Shown here in pieces: positions 26,489-33,982 of a DNA stretch of 64,000 nt; the first letter of the stretch is position 1, and each line of letters begins with the position of its first letter. The position numbers were made by a program, and so were the translations under genes. The notes beneath the pieces were generated by a model that saw only the letters and a program-made list of their open reading frames with translations, had not been told where the DNA came from and ran no database searches. Source of the DNA: Stutzerimonas stutzeri. GTDB lineage: Bacteria > Pseudomonadota > Gammaproteobacteria > Pseudomonadales > Pseudomonadaceae. The DNA lies in assembly GCA_002387205.1 (NCBI GenBank), contig DGLA01000016.1, positions 124,001 through 188,000 on the forward strand, written 5' to 3'.

Positions 26489-26554
26489 GCGAGATCGATT
26501 CGGTTGATGGTGCTTATCGCCTGCGTTGATTCGCAGCGTTGTCATGGCTGCGGC

Positions 26555-26582
26555 TTCAACAGGTGGCGCTGTCCTGTAGAAT
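26555..26582 (+). promoter_or_regulatory. Candidate promoter for ispF
   Basis: TAGAAT at 26577-26582 preceded directly by TG makes a good extended -10. TTCAAC at 26555-26560 is a weak -35 with a 16-base spacer. It lies 31 bases before the ispF start codon and would drive the ispF-truD-surE-pcm series. Confidence 0.4.
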
Positions 26583-26613
26583 CGCGGCCTGATCTCTACT
26601 GGGGTATGTGACT

Positions 26614-27087
26614 ATGCGTATCGGTCATGGCTATGACGTGCACCGTTTCGGCGAGGGCGATTTCGTCACCCTCGGCGGGGTGCGGATTCCGCACAGGTTC
26701 GGCCTGCTCGCGCATTCAGACGGCGATGTGTTGCTTCATGCCTTGAGCGATGCGCTGCTCGGTGCAGCGGCACTTGGCGACATCGGCAAGCACTTCCCGG
26801 ACACCGACCCGGCCTTCAAGGGCGCCGACAGTCGCGTGCTGTTGCGTCACGTGCTGGAGCAGGTGCAGGCGAAGGGGTGGAAGGTTGGCAATGTCGACGC
26901 CACGATCGTCGCCCAGGCGCCGAAGATGGCCCCGCATATCGAATCGATGCGCTGCCTGATCGCCAAGGACCTGCAGGTCGAACTGGATCAGGTCAACGTC
27001 AAGGCTACTACCACCGAAAAGCTCGGTTTTGTTGGACGCGAGGAGGGGATTGCCGTCCACGCCGTGGCCCTGCTGGTCGGCGCATGA
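26614..27087 (+). CDS. ispF: 2-C-methyl-D-erythritol 2,4-cyclodiphosphate synthase
   Basis: IspF cyclises CDP-methylerythritol 2-phosphate, releasing CMP, in the MEP pathway. The product is 157 aa from ATG 26614. Metal ligands D8 and H10 are in RIGHGYDVHRF, and the family motifs HSDGDVLLHALSDALLGA and the C-terminal TTTEKLGFVGREEGIA are intact. A GTG two codons upstream (26608) is possible. The stop overlaps truD by four bases. Confidence 0.96.
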   Translation: MRIGHGYDVHRFGEGDFVTLGGVRIPHRFGLLAHSDGDVLLHALSDALLGAAALGDIGKHFPDTDPAFKGADSRVLLRHVLEQVQAKGWKVGNVDATIVAQAPKMAPHIESMRCLIAKDLQVELDQVNVKATTTEKLGFVGREEGIAVHAVALLVGA

Positions 27088-28124
27088 CCGAAGATCAGTT
27101 GCTTGGTCCCTGTGCGCACGGCGGCGCTTGCGGCTCGGCGCTGCTCAAGGCAGTGCCGGAGGACTTTCAGGTTGACGAGGTGCTCGACATTCCACTTTCA
27201 GGTGCCGGCGAACACCTCTGGCTCTGGGTTGAAAAGCGCAACCTGAACACCGAGGAAGCCGCACGACGTATCGCACGGGCAGCCGGCGTTCCGGTGCGCA
27301 ACATCAGTTATGCCGGTTTGAAGGATCGTCATGCCCTGACTCGCCAGTGGTTCAGCCTTCATATGCCCGGCAAAGCCGATCCTGTCCTGGAGAAAGCTGA
27401 AGACCAAGCCCTGAGGATTCTCAAAAGCGGCCGGCACCAGCGCAAACTGCAACGCGGAGCGCATTCTGCAAATGGCTTCACCTTGCGCCTGACCGAGTTG
27501 CAGGCCGATCGCGGGATACTCGAAGCTCGCCTCGAGCAGATCAAGAGGCACGGGGTGCCCAACTATTTCGGTCTGCAACGGTTTGGGTTCGAAGGTGGCA
27601 ACGTCCTTGGCGCCCGCGATTATGCCGAGCGTCAGGAGCTGCCGGTGCAGCGCAACCTCCGCTCGCGTCTGCTCTCAGCCGGACGCAGCTATTTGTTCAA
27701 TCGGGTGTTGGCTCAGCGAGTCGCCGCGGGCAGTTGGGACCAGGCCTGTGTTGGCGATCTGCTGGCATTTACTGACAGCCGCAGCTTCTTTCCCGCCGGT
27801 GAGGCTGAATGCAGCGACCCTCGGCTCGAGATACTGGATCTGCACCCCACCGGCCCGCAGTGGGGAGAGGGTGTATCGCCGGCAAGCGGAAAGATTCAGG
27901 AGCTGGAAGCTGCCGTCGCTGCCGCCGAGCCGTCAATCGCCAAGTGGCTCGCAGAAGCCGGAATGAAGCATGAACGGCGCATTCTTCGCCTCCCCATTGG
28001 CGGCTTGTCGTGGCATTATCCCGAGCCTGACATTCTGCAACTTGAATTCGTCCTGCCGACCGGATGCTTCGCCACTGCTGTGGTGCGTGAACTGGTCAGC
28101 CTGGCAGGGCAGACGGACATCTGA
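27084..28124 (+). CDS. truD: tRNA pseudouridine(13) synthase TruD
   Basis: TruD isomerises U13 of tRNA-Glu to pseudouridine. The product is 346 aa from ATG 27084, overlapping the ispF stop. The catalytic aspartate lies in the TruD motif NISYAGLKDRHALTRQWFS near residue 80, and NYFGLQRFG is the second conserved block. The frame stays open far upstream inside ispF, but the family N-terminus (short leader before DFQVDEVL) supports this start. It shares one base with surE. Confidence 0.95.
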   Translation: MTEDQLLGPCAHGGACGSALLKAVPEDFQVDEVLDIPLSGAGEHLWLWVEKRNLNTEEAARRIARAAGVPVRNISYAGLKDRHALTRQWFSLHMPGKADPVLEKAEDQALRILKSGRHQRKLQRGAHSANGFTLRLTELQADRGILEARLEQIKRHGVPNYFGLQRFGFEGGNVLGARDYAERQELPVQRNLRSRLLSAGRSYLFNRVLAQRVAAGSWDQACVGDLLAFTDSRSFFPAGEAECSDPRLEILDLHPTGPQWGEGVSPASGKIQELEAAVAAAEPSIAKWLAEAGMKHERRILRLPIGGLSWHYPEPDILQLEFVLPTGCFATAVVRELVSLAGQTDI

Positions 28125-28873
28125 TGCGTATTCTGATCGCCAACGACGACGGGGTGTATGCATCCGGGCTCGCCGCGCTGTATGACGCGCTGGCGGATTA
28201 CGCCGAGTGCAGGGTGGTAGCTCCAATCCAGGACATGAGTGGCGCCAGCAGTGCGCTGACCCTGGATCGCCCACTCCATCCCACAACCATGCCGAACGGT
28301 TTTATCGGCGTGAACGGCACACCTACCGATTGTGTCCATCTGGGCATGAACGGCTTGCTGGAAGACGCGCCCGACATGGTGGTCTCCGGTATCAATCTGG
28401 GCGCCAACCTGGGTGACGACGTGCTGTATTCCGGCACGGTTGCTGCGGCCATCGAAGGCAGATTCACCGGCAGGCCCGCCTTCGCTTTTTCTCTGGTGTC
28501 GCGGTTGACCGATAATCTGCCGACTGCGGCTTATGTAGCCCGCAAGCTGGTCGAGCACCAAGGGTCGCTCGAGCTGCCGCCGCGTACTGTATTGAGTGTG
28601 AACGTTCCGAACCTGCCGCTGGACCACATCCGCGGCATTCAGCTGACCCGCCTGGGCCATCGCAGCAGGGCCAAGCCGCCGGTGAAGCAGGCGAATCCGC
28701 GTGGCAAGGACGGTTACTGGATTTCGGTGGCCGGCGACCTTGAAGATGGCGGGCCAGGCACCGACTTTCATGCGGTCATGCAGGGCTACGTCTCGATTAC
28801 GCCCCTGCAGCTGGACCGAACCTTTCATGAGGCCTTCGGCGGCCTCGACAGCTGGCTGGAGGGCGTGCTGTGA
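28124..28873 (+). CDS. surE: 5'-nucleotidase/polyphosphatase SurE
   Basis: SurE is a metal-dependent survival protein that dephosphorylates nucleoside monophosphates and short polyphosphate. The product is 249 aa. The metal-binding pair D8-D9 is in ILIANDDGVYASG, with the further motifs VVAPIQDMSGASSALT, VNGTPTDCVHLG and SGINLGANLGDDVLYSGTVAAA. The gene overlaps truD and is followed by pcm, an arrangement conserved upstream of nlpD-rpoS in gammaproteobacteria. Confidence 0.96.
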   Translation: MRILIANDDGVYASGLAALYDALADYAECRVVAPIQDMSGASSALTLDRPLHPTTMPNGFIGVNGTPTDCVHLGMNGLLEDAPDMVVSGINLGANLGDDVLYSGTVAAAIEGRFTGRPAFAFSLVSRLTDNLPTAAYVARKLVEHQGSLELPPRTVLSVNVPNLPLDHIRGIQLTRLGHRSRAKPPVKQANPRGKDGYWISVAGDLEDGGPGTDFHAVMQGYVSITPLQLDRTFHEAFGGLDSWLEGVL

Positions 28874-28911
28874 ACCGCGGATCCGATGACCTGCTGCGCC
28901 ACGGCACCGGG

Positions 28912-29547
28912 ATGACTTCGCAACGCACCCGCGACCGACTCATCCAGCGACTCTACGAAGAAGGGCTCTCCGACCCTCGCGTATTAGAAGTGATCCGGCG
29001 CACCCCGCGCCATTTGTTCGTCGATGAAGCGTTGTCTCATCGCGCCTATGAAGACACCGCATTGCCCATCGGGCATAACCAGACGATTTCGCAGCCCTTC
29101 ATGGTGGCGCGAATGAGCGAGTTGTTGCTCGCCGACGGTCCTTTGGACAAGGTGCTGGAGATCGGCACCGGATCCGGATACCAGACCGCAGTGCTGGCGC
29201 AGCTGGTCGAGCGGGTGTTTTCGGTGGAGCGTATCCAGGCACTGCAGGATCGAGCAAAGGAGCGCCTGGTCGAACTCAAGTTGCGCAACGTGGTCTTTCG
29301 CTGGGGTGATGGCTGGGAAGGGTGGCCTGCACTGGCTCCTTATAACGGCATCATCGTTACCGCGGCGGCAGCCGACGTACCCCAGGCTCTGCTCGATCAA
29401 CTGGCTCCCGGCGGGCGGCTGGTGATCCCGGTCGGGGTTGGCGAAGTCCAGCAACTGATGCTGATCATTCGAGAGGAAGACGGTTTTTCCCGCCATCTGC
29501 TGGATACCGTGCGCTTCGTGCCGCTGCTCAATGGACCTGTAGTTTGA
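28912..29547 (+). CDS. pcm: Protein-L-isoaspartate O-methyltransferase
   Basis: Pcm uses S-adenosylmethionine to methylate isoaspartyl residues and so repairs aged proteins. The product is 211 aa from ATG 28912 (MTSQRTRDRLIQRLYEEG), the start and length I recall from P. aeruginosa; a GTG at 28870 overlapping surE would add 14 residues. The SAM motif EIGTGSGYQTAVLA and the substrate region PIGHNQTISQPFMVARM are intact. Confidence 0.95.
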   Translation: MTSQRTRDRLIQRLYEEGLSDPRVLEVIRRTPRHLFVDEALSHRAYEDTALPIGHNQTISQPFMVARMSELLLADGPLDKVLEIGTGSGYQTAVLAQLVERVFSVERIQALQDRAKERLVELKLRNVVFRWGDGWEGWPALAPYNGIIVTAAAADVPQALLDQLAPGGRLVIPVGVGEVQQLMLIIREEDGFSRHLLDTVRFVPLLNGPVV

Positions 29548-29563
29548 TCAAGCGGAAGGAAGC

Positions 29564-30499
29564 ATGAAAAACGCGTTGTTGCTGTACGCCAAGGGCATGG
29601 CCATGGGCGCAGCGGATGTTGTGCCTGGCGTCTCCGGTGGAACCGTGGCGTTCATTACGGGCATCTATGATGAGCTCCTGCGCTCCATCGGCGCGGTACC
29701 GAACGCTATCGCGCCACTGCTCAAAGGTCGCGTCACAGAGGCTTGGCGCACAGCCAACGCAAGCTTCCTGCTGATTCTATTTGCCGGCATTCTCACCAGC
29801 GTGCTGAGTCTGGCGAAGGTGATCACCTACCTGCTGGAACAGCACCCGATTCCGGTGTGGTCGTTCTTTTTCGGTCTGATTCTGGTTTCCGTGCATCTGG
29901 TCAGCAAGGATATTCAGCGTCGTAACCTGTCGCGGTTGGTCAGCCTTTGCCTGGGCATTGGCTTGGCATACTGGATTACCGTTGCAGCTCCCATGCAGTG
30001 GAGTGCAAGTAGCATCAGCCTGTTCTTTGCCGGCGCCATTGCAGTTTGCGCAATGATCCTGCCAGGGATATCCGGTAGCTTCATTCTGGTTCTTCTCGGC
30101 CTATATCCCGTGGTGCTGGGCGCGGTAAAAGCACTGGATCTAGGCATCATGCTTACGTTCGCGGCGGGCTGCCTGGTCGGATTGCTTAGCTTCGCGCGAG
30201 TCCTGAGTTTGGTTCTGCGCCGCTGGCGTGACCTAACACTGGCATTTCTGACCGGCTTGATGCTCGGCTCGCTGAACAAGGTCTGGCCCTGGAAAGAGAC
30301 GCTGACCTGGCGCGTCAACTCGCATGGCGAGCGCGTTCCGCTGTTGGAGCAGAATCTGCTGCCGGGTGCCTATGGCGACCTGACCGGGCAGGATCCGCAG
30401 GTGCTGCTTGCCATCGTTCTTGCGGTTGCCGGTATCGCTCTGGTGCTGGGGCTGGAGTGGTTTGCCGGACGTCACCAGCCAGTCACACAAAGTGCCTGA
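29564..30499 (+). CDS. DUF368 family polyprenyl-phosphate transporter (PopT-like)
   Basis: This is an integral membrane protein of 311 aa with about eight predicted membrane segments and the DUF368 signature GMAMGAADVVPGVSGGTVAF near the N-terminus, repeated in spirit by MILPGISGSFILVLLG (about 165-180). DUF368 proteins have been proposed as undecaprenyl-phosphate flippases (PopT), recycling the carrier lipid for peptidoglycan and LPS synthesis. That function is known for the family, not shown here. It lies 16 bases after pcm and before nlpD, apparently inserted into the usual surE-pcm-nlpD-rpoS series. Confidence 0.88.
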   Translation: MKNALLLYAKGMAMGAADVVPGVSGGTVAFITGIYDELLRSIGAVPNAIAPLLKGRVTEAWRTANASFLLILFAGILTSVLSLAKVITYLLEQHPIPVWSFFFGLILVSVHLVSKDIQRRNLSRLVSLCLGIGLAYWITVAAPMQWSASSISLFFAGAIAVCAMILPGISGSFILVLLGLYPVVLGAVKALDLGIMLTFAAGCLVGLLSFARVLSLVLRRWRDLTLAFLTGLMLGSLNKVWPWKETLTWRVNSHGERVPLLEQNLLPGAYGDLTGQDPQVLLAIVLAVAGIALVLGLEWFAGRHQPVTQSA

Positions 30500-30525
30500 C
30501 AGTCATGTCGATTAGGGAGCGAGCA

Positions 30526-31368
30526 TTGAAGCTCAGAGTCAGCATGCGGCAGATATGCGGGTCCTCAGGCCGCTGCGCGCTTGTCGTCATGCTCGCGGGG
30601 ACGTTACTGGCAGGGTGCGCCAGTTCGCCGTCAGGTGGGGTGAGCGTTGTCGATCGCAATAGCCGCGAGCGTGTAACCAGCGGCCAGTATGTCGTCCGCC
30701 GTGGCGATACTCTCTGGGCCATTGCGTTTCGCTTTGGCTGGGATTGGCGTGATCTGGCGCGGGTCAACAACATACAGCCTCCTCATGTCATCTATCCGGG
30801 ACAGACGATTCGCTTCAGCGGTCAAAGCTCTCGTGGCGTTGCCGCTCGTCCGGTAACTCCGCCGCCGGCCGCAACACCCAGCACGCCGACCATCGTTACC
30901 AACCCCGTGCCCACCCCACCGCCCCTGACGCGGCCGACCGCACCGGTGGCCAAGCCTCCTGTGCAGAGCACTCCGGTGAAACCCGTCGCCCGTTCTGCAA
31001 GCGGTTGGGCCTGGCCTGCAGGGGGTACTGTGATTGGTCGATTTTCCTCAAACGGGAGTTTGAATAAAGGAATTGATATCGCGGGGGAATTAGGACAGCC
31101 TGTTTTAGCTGCTTCTGATGGGGCTGTTGTGTACGCCGGCAGTGGTTTACGGGGTTACGGCGAACTTGTGATCATCAAGCACAGCGATACCTATGTAAGT
31201 GCCTACGGCCACAACCGCAGGCTGCTGGTTCAGGAGGGTCAACAAGTCAAAGCTGGGCAAACCATTGCCGAGATGGGATCGACTGGTACTGACCGGGTGA
31301 AGCTGCACTTCGAGATTCGCCGCCAAGGCAAGCCTGTTGATCCGTTGCAATACCTGCCCAAGCGTTGA
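30526..31368 (+). CDS. nlpD: NlpD-like lipoprotein amidase activator
   Basis: NlpD is an outer-membrane lipoprotein that activates amidase AmiC during daughter-cell separation. I chose TTG 30526, which has an AGGGAG ribosome site six bases upstream; ATG 30505 and ATG 30544 are alternatives. The product is about 280 aa: signal peptide with lipobox LAGC, a LysM domain (YVVRRGDTLWAIAFRFGWDW), a Pro/Thr-rich linker and a LytM (M23) domain. The first zinc histidine is replaced (NKGID instead of HxGxD), so it is likely non-catalytic, as in other NlpD. An AT-rich stretch in the LytM part (31,030-31,150) may carry the rpoS promoter. Confidence 0.93.
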   Translation: MKLRVSMRQICGSSGRCALVVMLAGTLLAGCASSPSGGVSVVDRNSRERVTSGQYVVRRGDTLWAIAFRFGWDWRDLARVNNIQPPHVIYPGQTIRFSGQSSRGVAARPVTPPPAATPSTPTIVTNPVPTPPPLTRPTAPVAKPPVQSTPVKPVARSASGWAWPAGGTVIGRFSSNGSLNKGIDIAGELGQPVLAASDGAVVYAGSGLRGYGELVIIKHSDTYVSAYGHNRRLLVQEGQQVKAGQTIAEMGSTGTDRVKLHFEIRRQGKPVDPLQYLPKR

Positions 31369-31466
31369 TTTGCTGCTGCCTGTTCTGGCACTAGGAGGGG
31401 CTTGAGCGATACCAGGGAACGTGTGCCGCCCGAGCCTGTTGTCGAACTCAGAACAGGAAAACAATA

Positions 31467-32465
31467 ATGGCTCTCAAAAAAGAAGTGCCGGAGTTTGACG
31501 TAGACGATGCCGTCCTACTCACGGAGCCGTCCGCGGAAATTGACAAGATCGCCGATATCTCCCGCGCCGGTTCAGCTGGCACCAAGTCCAAGGCCGCAAC
31601 GGTCAAGCAACACAAGTTCGTCGATTACACCCGCGCGCTCGACGCCACTCAGCTCTACCTCAACGAAATCGGTTTCTCTCCGCTGCTGACCCCCGAGCAG
31701 GAAGTGCATTTTGCGCGCCTCGCGCAAAAGGGCGATCCGGCGGGGCGCAAGCGCATGATCGAAAGCAATCTGCGGCTGGTCGTGAAGATCGCTCGACGCT
31801 ACGTCAACCGAGGTCTGTCTTTGCTGGACCTGGTCGAGGAAGGCAACCTGGGGCTCATACGGGCTGTCGAGAAGTTCGACCCCGAGCGGGGTTTCCGTTT
31901 TTCGACCTACGCGACATGGTGGATCAGGCAGACGATAGAACGGGCGATCATGAATCAGACCCGTACCATTCGCTTGCCGATTCATGTGGTCAAGGAACTG
32001 AACGTCTACCTACGTGCAGCGCGTGAGCTGACCCAGAAGCTCGACCACGAGCCCAGCCCGGAGGAGATTGCCAACCTGCTGGAGAAGCCGGTGGCTGAGG
32101 TCAAGAGAATGCTTGGGTTGAATGAGCGCGTCACTTCGGTTGACGTGTCCCTTGGCCCGGATACCGACAAGACCCTGCTTGATACGTTGACCGATGATCG
32201 GCCAAGTGACCCCTGTGATCTTCTGCTGGATGACGATCTGTCCGAGAGCATTGATCAGTGGCTGTCGGATCTGACCGAAAAGCAGCGAGAAGTGGTGATT
32301 CGCCGGTTTGGTCTGCGCGGCCATGAGAGCTGTACGCTGGAGGAGGTGGGTCAGGAAATCGGCTTGACTCGTGAGAGGGTCAGGCAGATCCAGGTCGAGG
32401 CACTGAAGCGCTTGCGTGAGATTCTCGAACGCAACGGACTGTCCAGCGAATCCCTGTTTCGCTGA
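31467..32465 (+). CDS. rpoS: RNA polymerase sigma factor RpoS
   Basis: RpoS is the stationary-phase and general-stress sigma factor. The product is 332 aa, with a divergent N-terminal 1.1-like tail, region 1.2 (RALDATQLYLNEIGFSPLL), region 2 (ESNLRLVVKIARRYVNRGL and FSTYATWWIRQTIERAI), region 3, and the region 4 helix-turn-helix (LEEVGQEIGLTRERVRQIQ). The ribosome site is ACAGGAAAA. It follows nlpD with 98 bases between. The upstream nlpD and the downstream Rsm sRNA match the pseudomonad rpoS locus. Confidence 0.97.
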   Translation: MALKKEVPEFDVDDAVLLTEPSAEIDKIADISRAGSAGTKSKAATVKQHKFVDYTRALDATQLYLNEIGFSPLLTPEQEVHFARLAQKGDPAGRKRMIESNLRLVVKIARRYVNRGLSLLDLVEEGNLGLIRAVEKFDPERGFRFSTYATWWIRQTIERAIMNQTRTIRLPIHVVKELNVYLRAARELTQKLDHEPSPEEIANLLEKPVAEVKRMLGLNERVTSVDVSLGPDTDKTLLDTLTDDRPSDPCDLLLDDDLSESIDQWLSDLTEKQREVVIRRFGLRGHESCTLEEVGQEIGLTRERVRQIQVEALKRLREILERNGLSSESLFR

Positions 32466-32474
32466 TTTCTCGAG

Positions 32475-32495
32475 GACCCCTGTCTGACAGGGGTC
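32475..32495 (+). terminator. Terminator hairpin after rpoS
   Basis: A perfect inverted repeat of 10-base arms (GACCCCTGTC and complement, centre T) begins 10 bases past rpoS and is followed by the T-rich TATCTCTTGATTCTTT. Confidence 0.75.
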
Positions 32496-32595
32496 TATCT
32501 CTTGATTCTTTAGTGTCTCCGGCCGTCGGCATGTTGGGATTGAGCACAACGGCTTAACCCAAGGTTTTCACCGATGCCGAGATTGCTCGTGTTTT

Positions 32596-32613
32596 TGTAA
32601 GCCTTCACTTACA
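32596..32613 (+). promoter_or_regulatory. GacA upstream activating sequence
   Basis: TGTAAG, six bases, CTTACA is an exact match to the consensus GacA-binding palindrome known upstream of rsm genes in Pseudomonas. It lies about 190 bases before the predicted sRNA start, the distance usual for rsmZ. A second partial copy (GATGTAAGC) follows at about 32,617, and an unrelated dyad (GTTACATTTGTAAC) is near 32,670. Confidence 0.88.
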
Positions 32614-32750
32614 GGAGATGTAAGCAATGCCAGCGAAACCCAAGGCGAACAACGATTGAATCAAAAAGTTACATTTGTAACCCTTTGATTTTAAAAAGCT
32701 ATTTACGACGTTTAGATGATGGCTATCTGGCCATCATGCATTTTCACCGG

Positions 32751-32778
32751 TTGCTATTGTCGCTCAGTCCCTTAATAT
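32751..32778 (+). promoter_or_regulatory. Candidate promoter of the Rsm sRNA
   Basis: TTGCTA (32751-32756), 16 bases, TAATAT (32773-32778) is a good sigma-70 promoter. Its predicted start near 32,785 places the first GGA motif in the 5' hairpin region. Confidence 0.6.
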
Positions 32779-32784
32779 CGCCTC

Positions 32785-32923
32785 CGTGCCTAGGGACAAG
32801 CACAGCCGGCAAGGAAGTCGGTCAGGAACAACCGCCGGACGCGGTTTCATCAGGACGATGAGTCGGAGTAAATGGACGCATGGAAGAAGATGGGCGGGGG
32901 CTTAAACCCCCGCCCCTTTTTTT
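32785..32923 (+). ncRNA. rsmZ: RsmZ-type regulatory sRNA (CsrA/RsmA sponge)
   Basis: About 139 bases with eight GGA motifs. Several are displayed in hairpin loops: AACCGC-CGGAC-GCGGTT and CATC-AGGAC-GATG are clear stem-loops with GGA in the loop, the ideal RsmA/CsrA site. A strong terminator ends it, and a perfect GacA site lies upstream. The position just downstream of rpoS is that of rsmZ in P. aeruginosa. By known function it would titrate RsmA when the GacS/GacA system is active. The 5' end is inferred from the promoter. The name is by synteny and structure, not primary-sequence alignment. Confidence 0.85.
32892..32923 (+). terminator. Rho-independent terminator of the Rsm sRNA
   Basis: A 9-bp all-GC stem (GGGCGGGGG with CCCCCGCCC) and loop CTTAAA are followed by C and seven T. 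Confidence 0.93.
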
Positions 32924-33006
32924 GCCCGCAATTCAGGCGTCATTCTTATCGAACAAGTTCCGGCTTGGCTTGCCTAACAGGTTCCTGGTAATCAATGGAG
33001 CACAGC

Positions 33007-33153
33007 ATGAACAACGACAGCCCTGCACAACCTGAGCATCCCGGGCAGCATGTGGATGATGAGGCCAAGCGCAATCCGGAGGAGGCCGATGAGGATCAGC
33101 TGGATGAGGCGCTTGAAGAAACGTTTCCGGCGAGCGACCCGATCTCTCCCTGA
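33007..33153 (+). CDS. Small acidic conserved protein (48 aa)
   Basis: The product is 48 aa and strongly acidic, with a Glu/Asp-rich stretch (DDEAKRNPEEADEDQLDEAL) ending in EETFPASDPISP. The terminal ETFPASDP motif recurs, to my knowledge, in short uncharacterised proteins of many proteobacteria, which supports a real gene. A GGAG ribosome site is correctly placed. There is no signal peptide or membrane segment. It occupies the position after rsmZ where P. aeruginosa has fdxA. Function unknown. Confidence 0.7.
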   Translation: MNNDSPAQPEHPGQHVDDEAKRNPEEADEDQLDEALEETFPASDPISP

Positions 33154-33165
33154 TCGCTTACACGC

Positions 33166-33594
33166 TTAGACCTTCGTTGATGCGGTCTCTACCAAGTGCC
33201 GGCGCAATGCCGGCAGCACCTTGTCCCGTAGCAGCGGAGCCAGTGCTTGGGATTCTTCCGTCTTCAGCGTTATCCAGCCCGATTCCTCGATTTCCGCTTG
33301 AATTCTGACTGCCTCTGGCGCCTTTCCTACAAACACCTCGGCAATGACCCAATGCCCCGGCTCGTTGGCTGCACGTGCTTGAAACTGGCCGAGAAAAACC
33401 AGCTGGGAGGCATTCATCCTCAGATCCAGCTCTTCACGGAGCTCACGCAGCAGCGTGCAAATTGGCGTTTCGCCCGGGTCGGCCTTGCCACCGGGCAGCA
33501 TGAACAAGCGGGTGTTGCGTTTGCGAACCACCAGCACCCGGTGGTCGTCATCGATAAGGCAGGCTGTGGCGATCTTCAACAGCTTGGTGGGCAT
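33166..33594 (-). CDS. Nudix hydrolase
   Basis: The product is 142 aa with a Nudix box at about residues 36-58 (GKADPGETPICTLLRELREE). The metal-binding REUxEE core is present, but the glycine that normally ends the box is aspartate (EELDL). N-terminal KIATACLIDDDHRVLVVRKR forms the first strands and KADPGE follows FMLPGG, features shared with 8-oxo-dGTP- and NDP-X-cleaving members. The ribosome site GGAGAGGG is strong. It is convergent with the small acidic gene, 12 bases away. The substrate is not predictable. Confidence 0.88.
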   Translation of the reverse strand: MPTKLLKIATACLIDDDHRVLVVRKRNTRLFMLPGGKADPGETPICTLLRELREELDLRMNASQLVFLGQFQARAANEPGHWVIAEVFVGKAPEAVRIQAEIEESGWITLKTEESQALAPLLRDKVLPALRRHLVETASTKV

Positions 33595-33982
33595 GGCCCT
33601 CTCCAGTTTGGGTGACTAGGCGCCATGAGCGCCTTGCTTCGATTGTAGCGCCGCAGGCCATTTGCGTGCGGTTCGGGCAGGCTTGCCGTCAGACCCGAGC
33701 CCCAGCAGGAAGCGGAATCCACCCCCACCTGGAGCGCAGAAGAGCCAGGCCGGGCCCGGGTCAAGCGCTTGCGCATAGCCTCAGCGGCGCGCCGAGCCCA
33801 TCGGCAACTGTCGAAGGGCGTCATCAGACGTTCACAAGTCCGAGGGGAGCATGGATGGGGCAGGGCGATGGGCGGCGCCGGGAGAAGCCTGGCAGGAACG
33901 TTCCGTTCATCCAAATGTTGCAATTTTGACGGGTTGCCGGGCTCTCAAGCAAAACAGCCCTCCAACAAAAGGACATAACAAT
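33595..33982. other. Intergenic region between Nudix gene and symporter
   Basis: The 388-base gap separates two divergent genes. I see a minus-strand TACAAT (33,642-33,647) that could be the Nudix -10, a short palindrome GGAACGTTCC near 33,896, and an AAAAGGA ribosome site at the right end for the symporter. Open frames here have poor composition and I do not consider them genes. No riboswitch consensus was recognised on either strand. Confidence 0.4.

Noticed and set aside
26877..27083. Upstream extension of truD inside ispF
   Set aside because: The start at 27084 overlaps the ispF stop in the usual ATGA fashion and matches family length.
33650..33790. Possible cobalamin riboswitch on the minus strand upstream of the Nudix gene
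   Set aside because: The B12-box and the GGTG/AATCC elements do not line up; the resemblance is due to GC-rich sequence.
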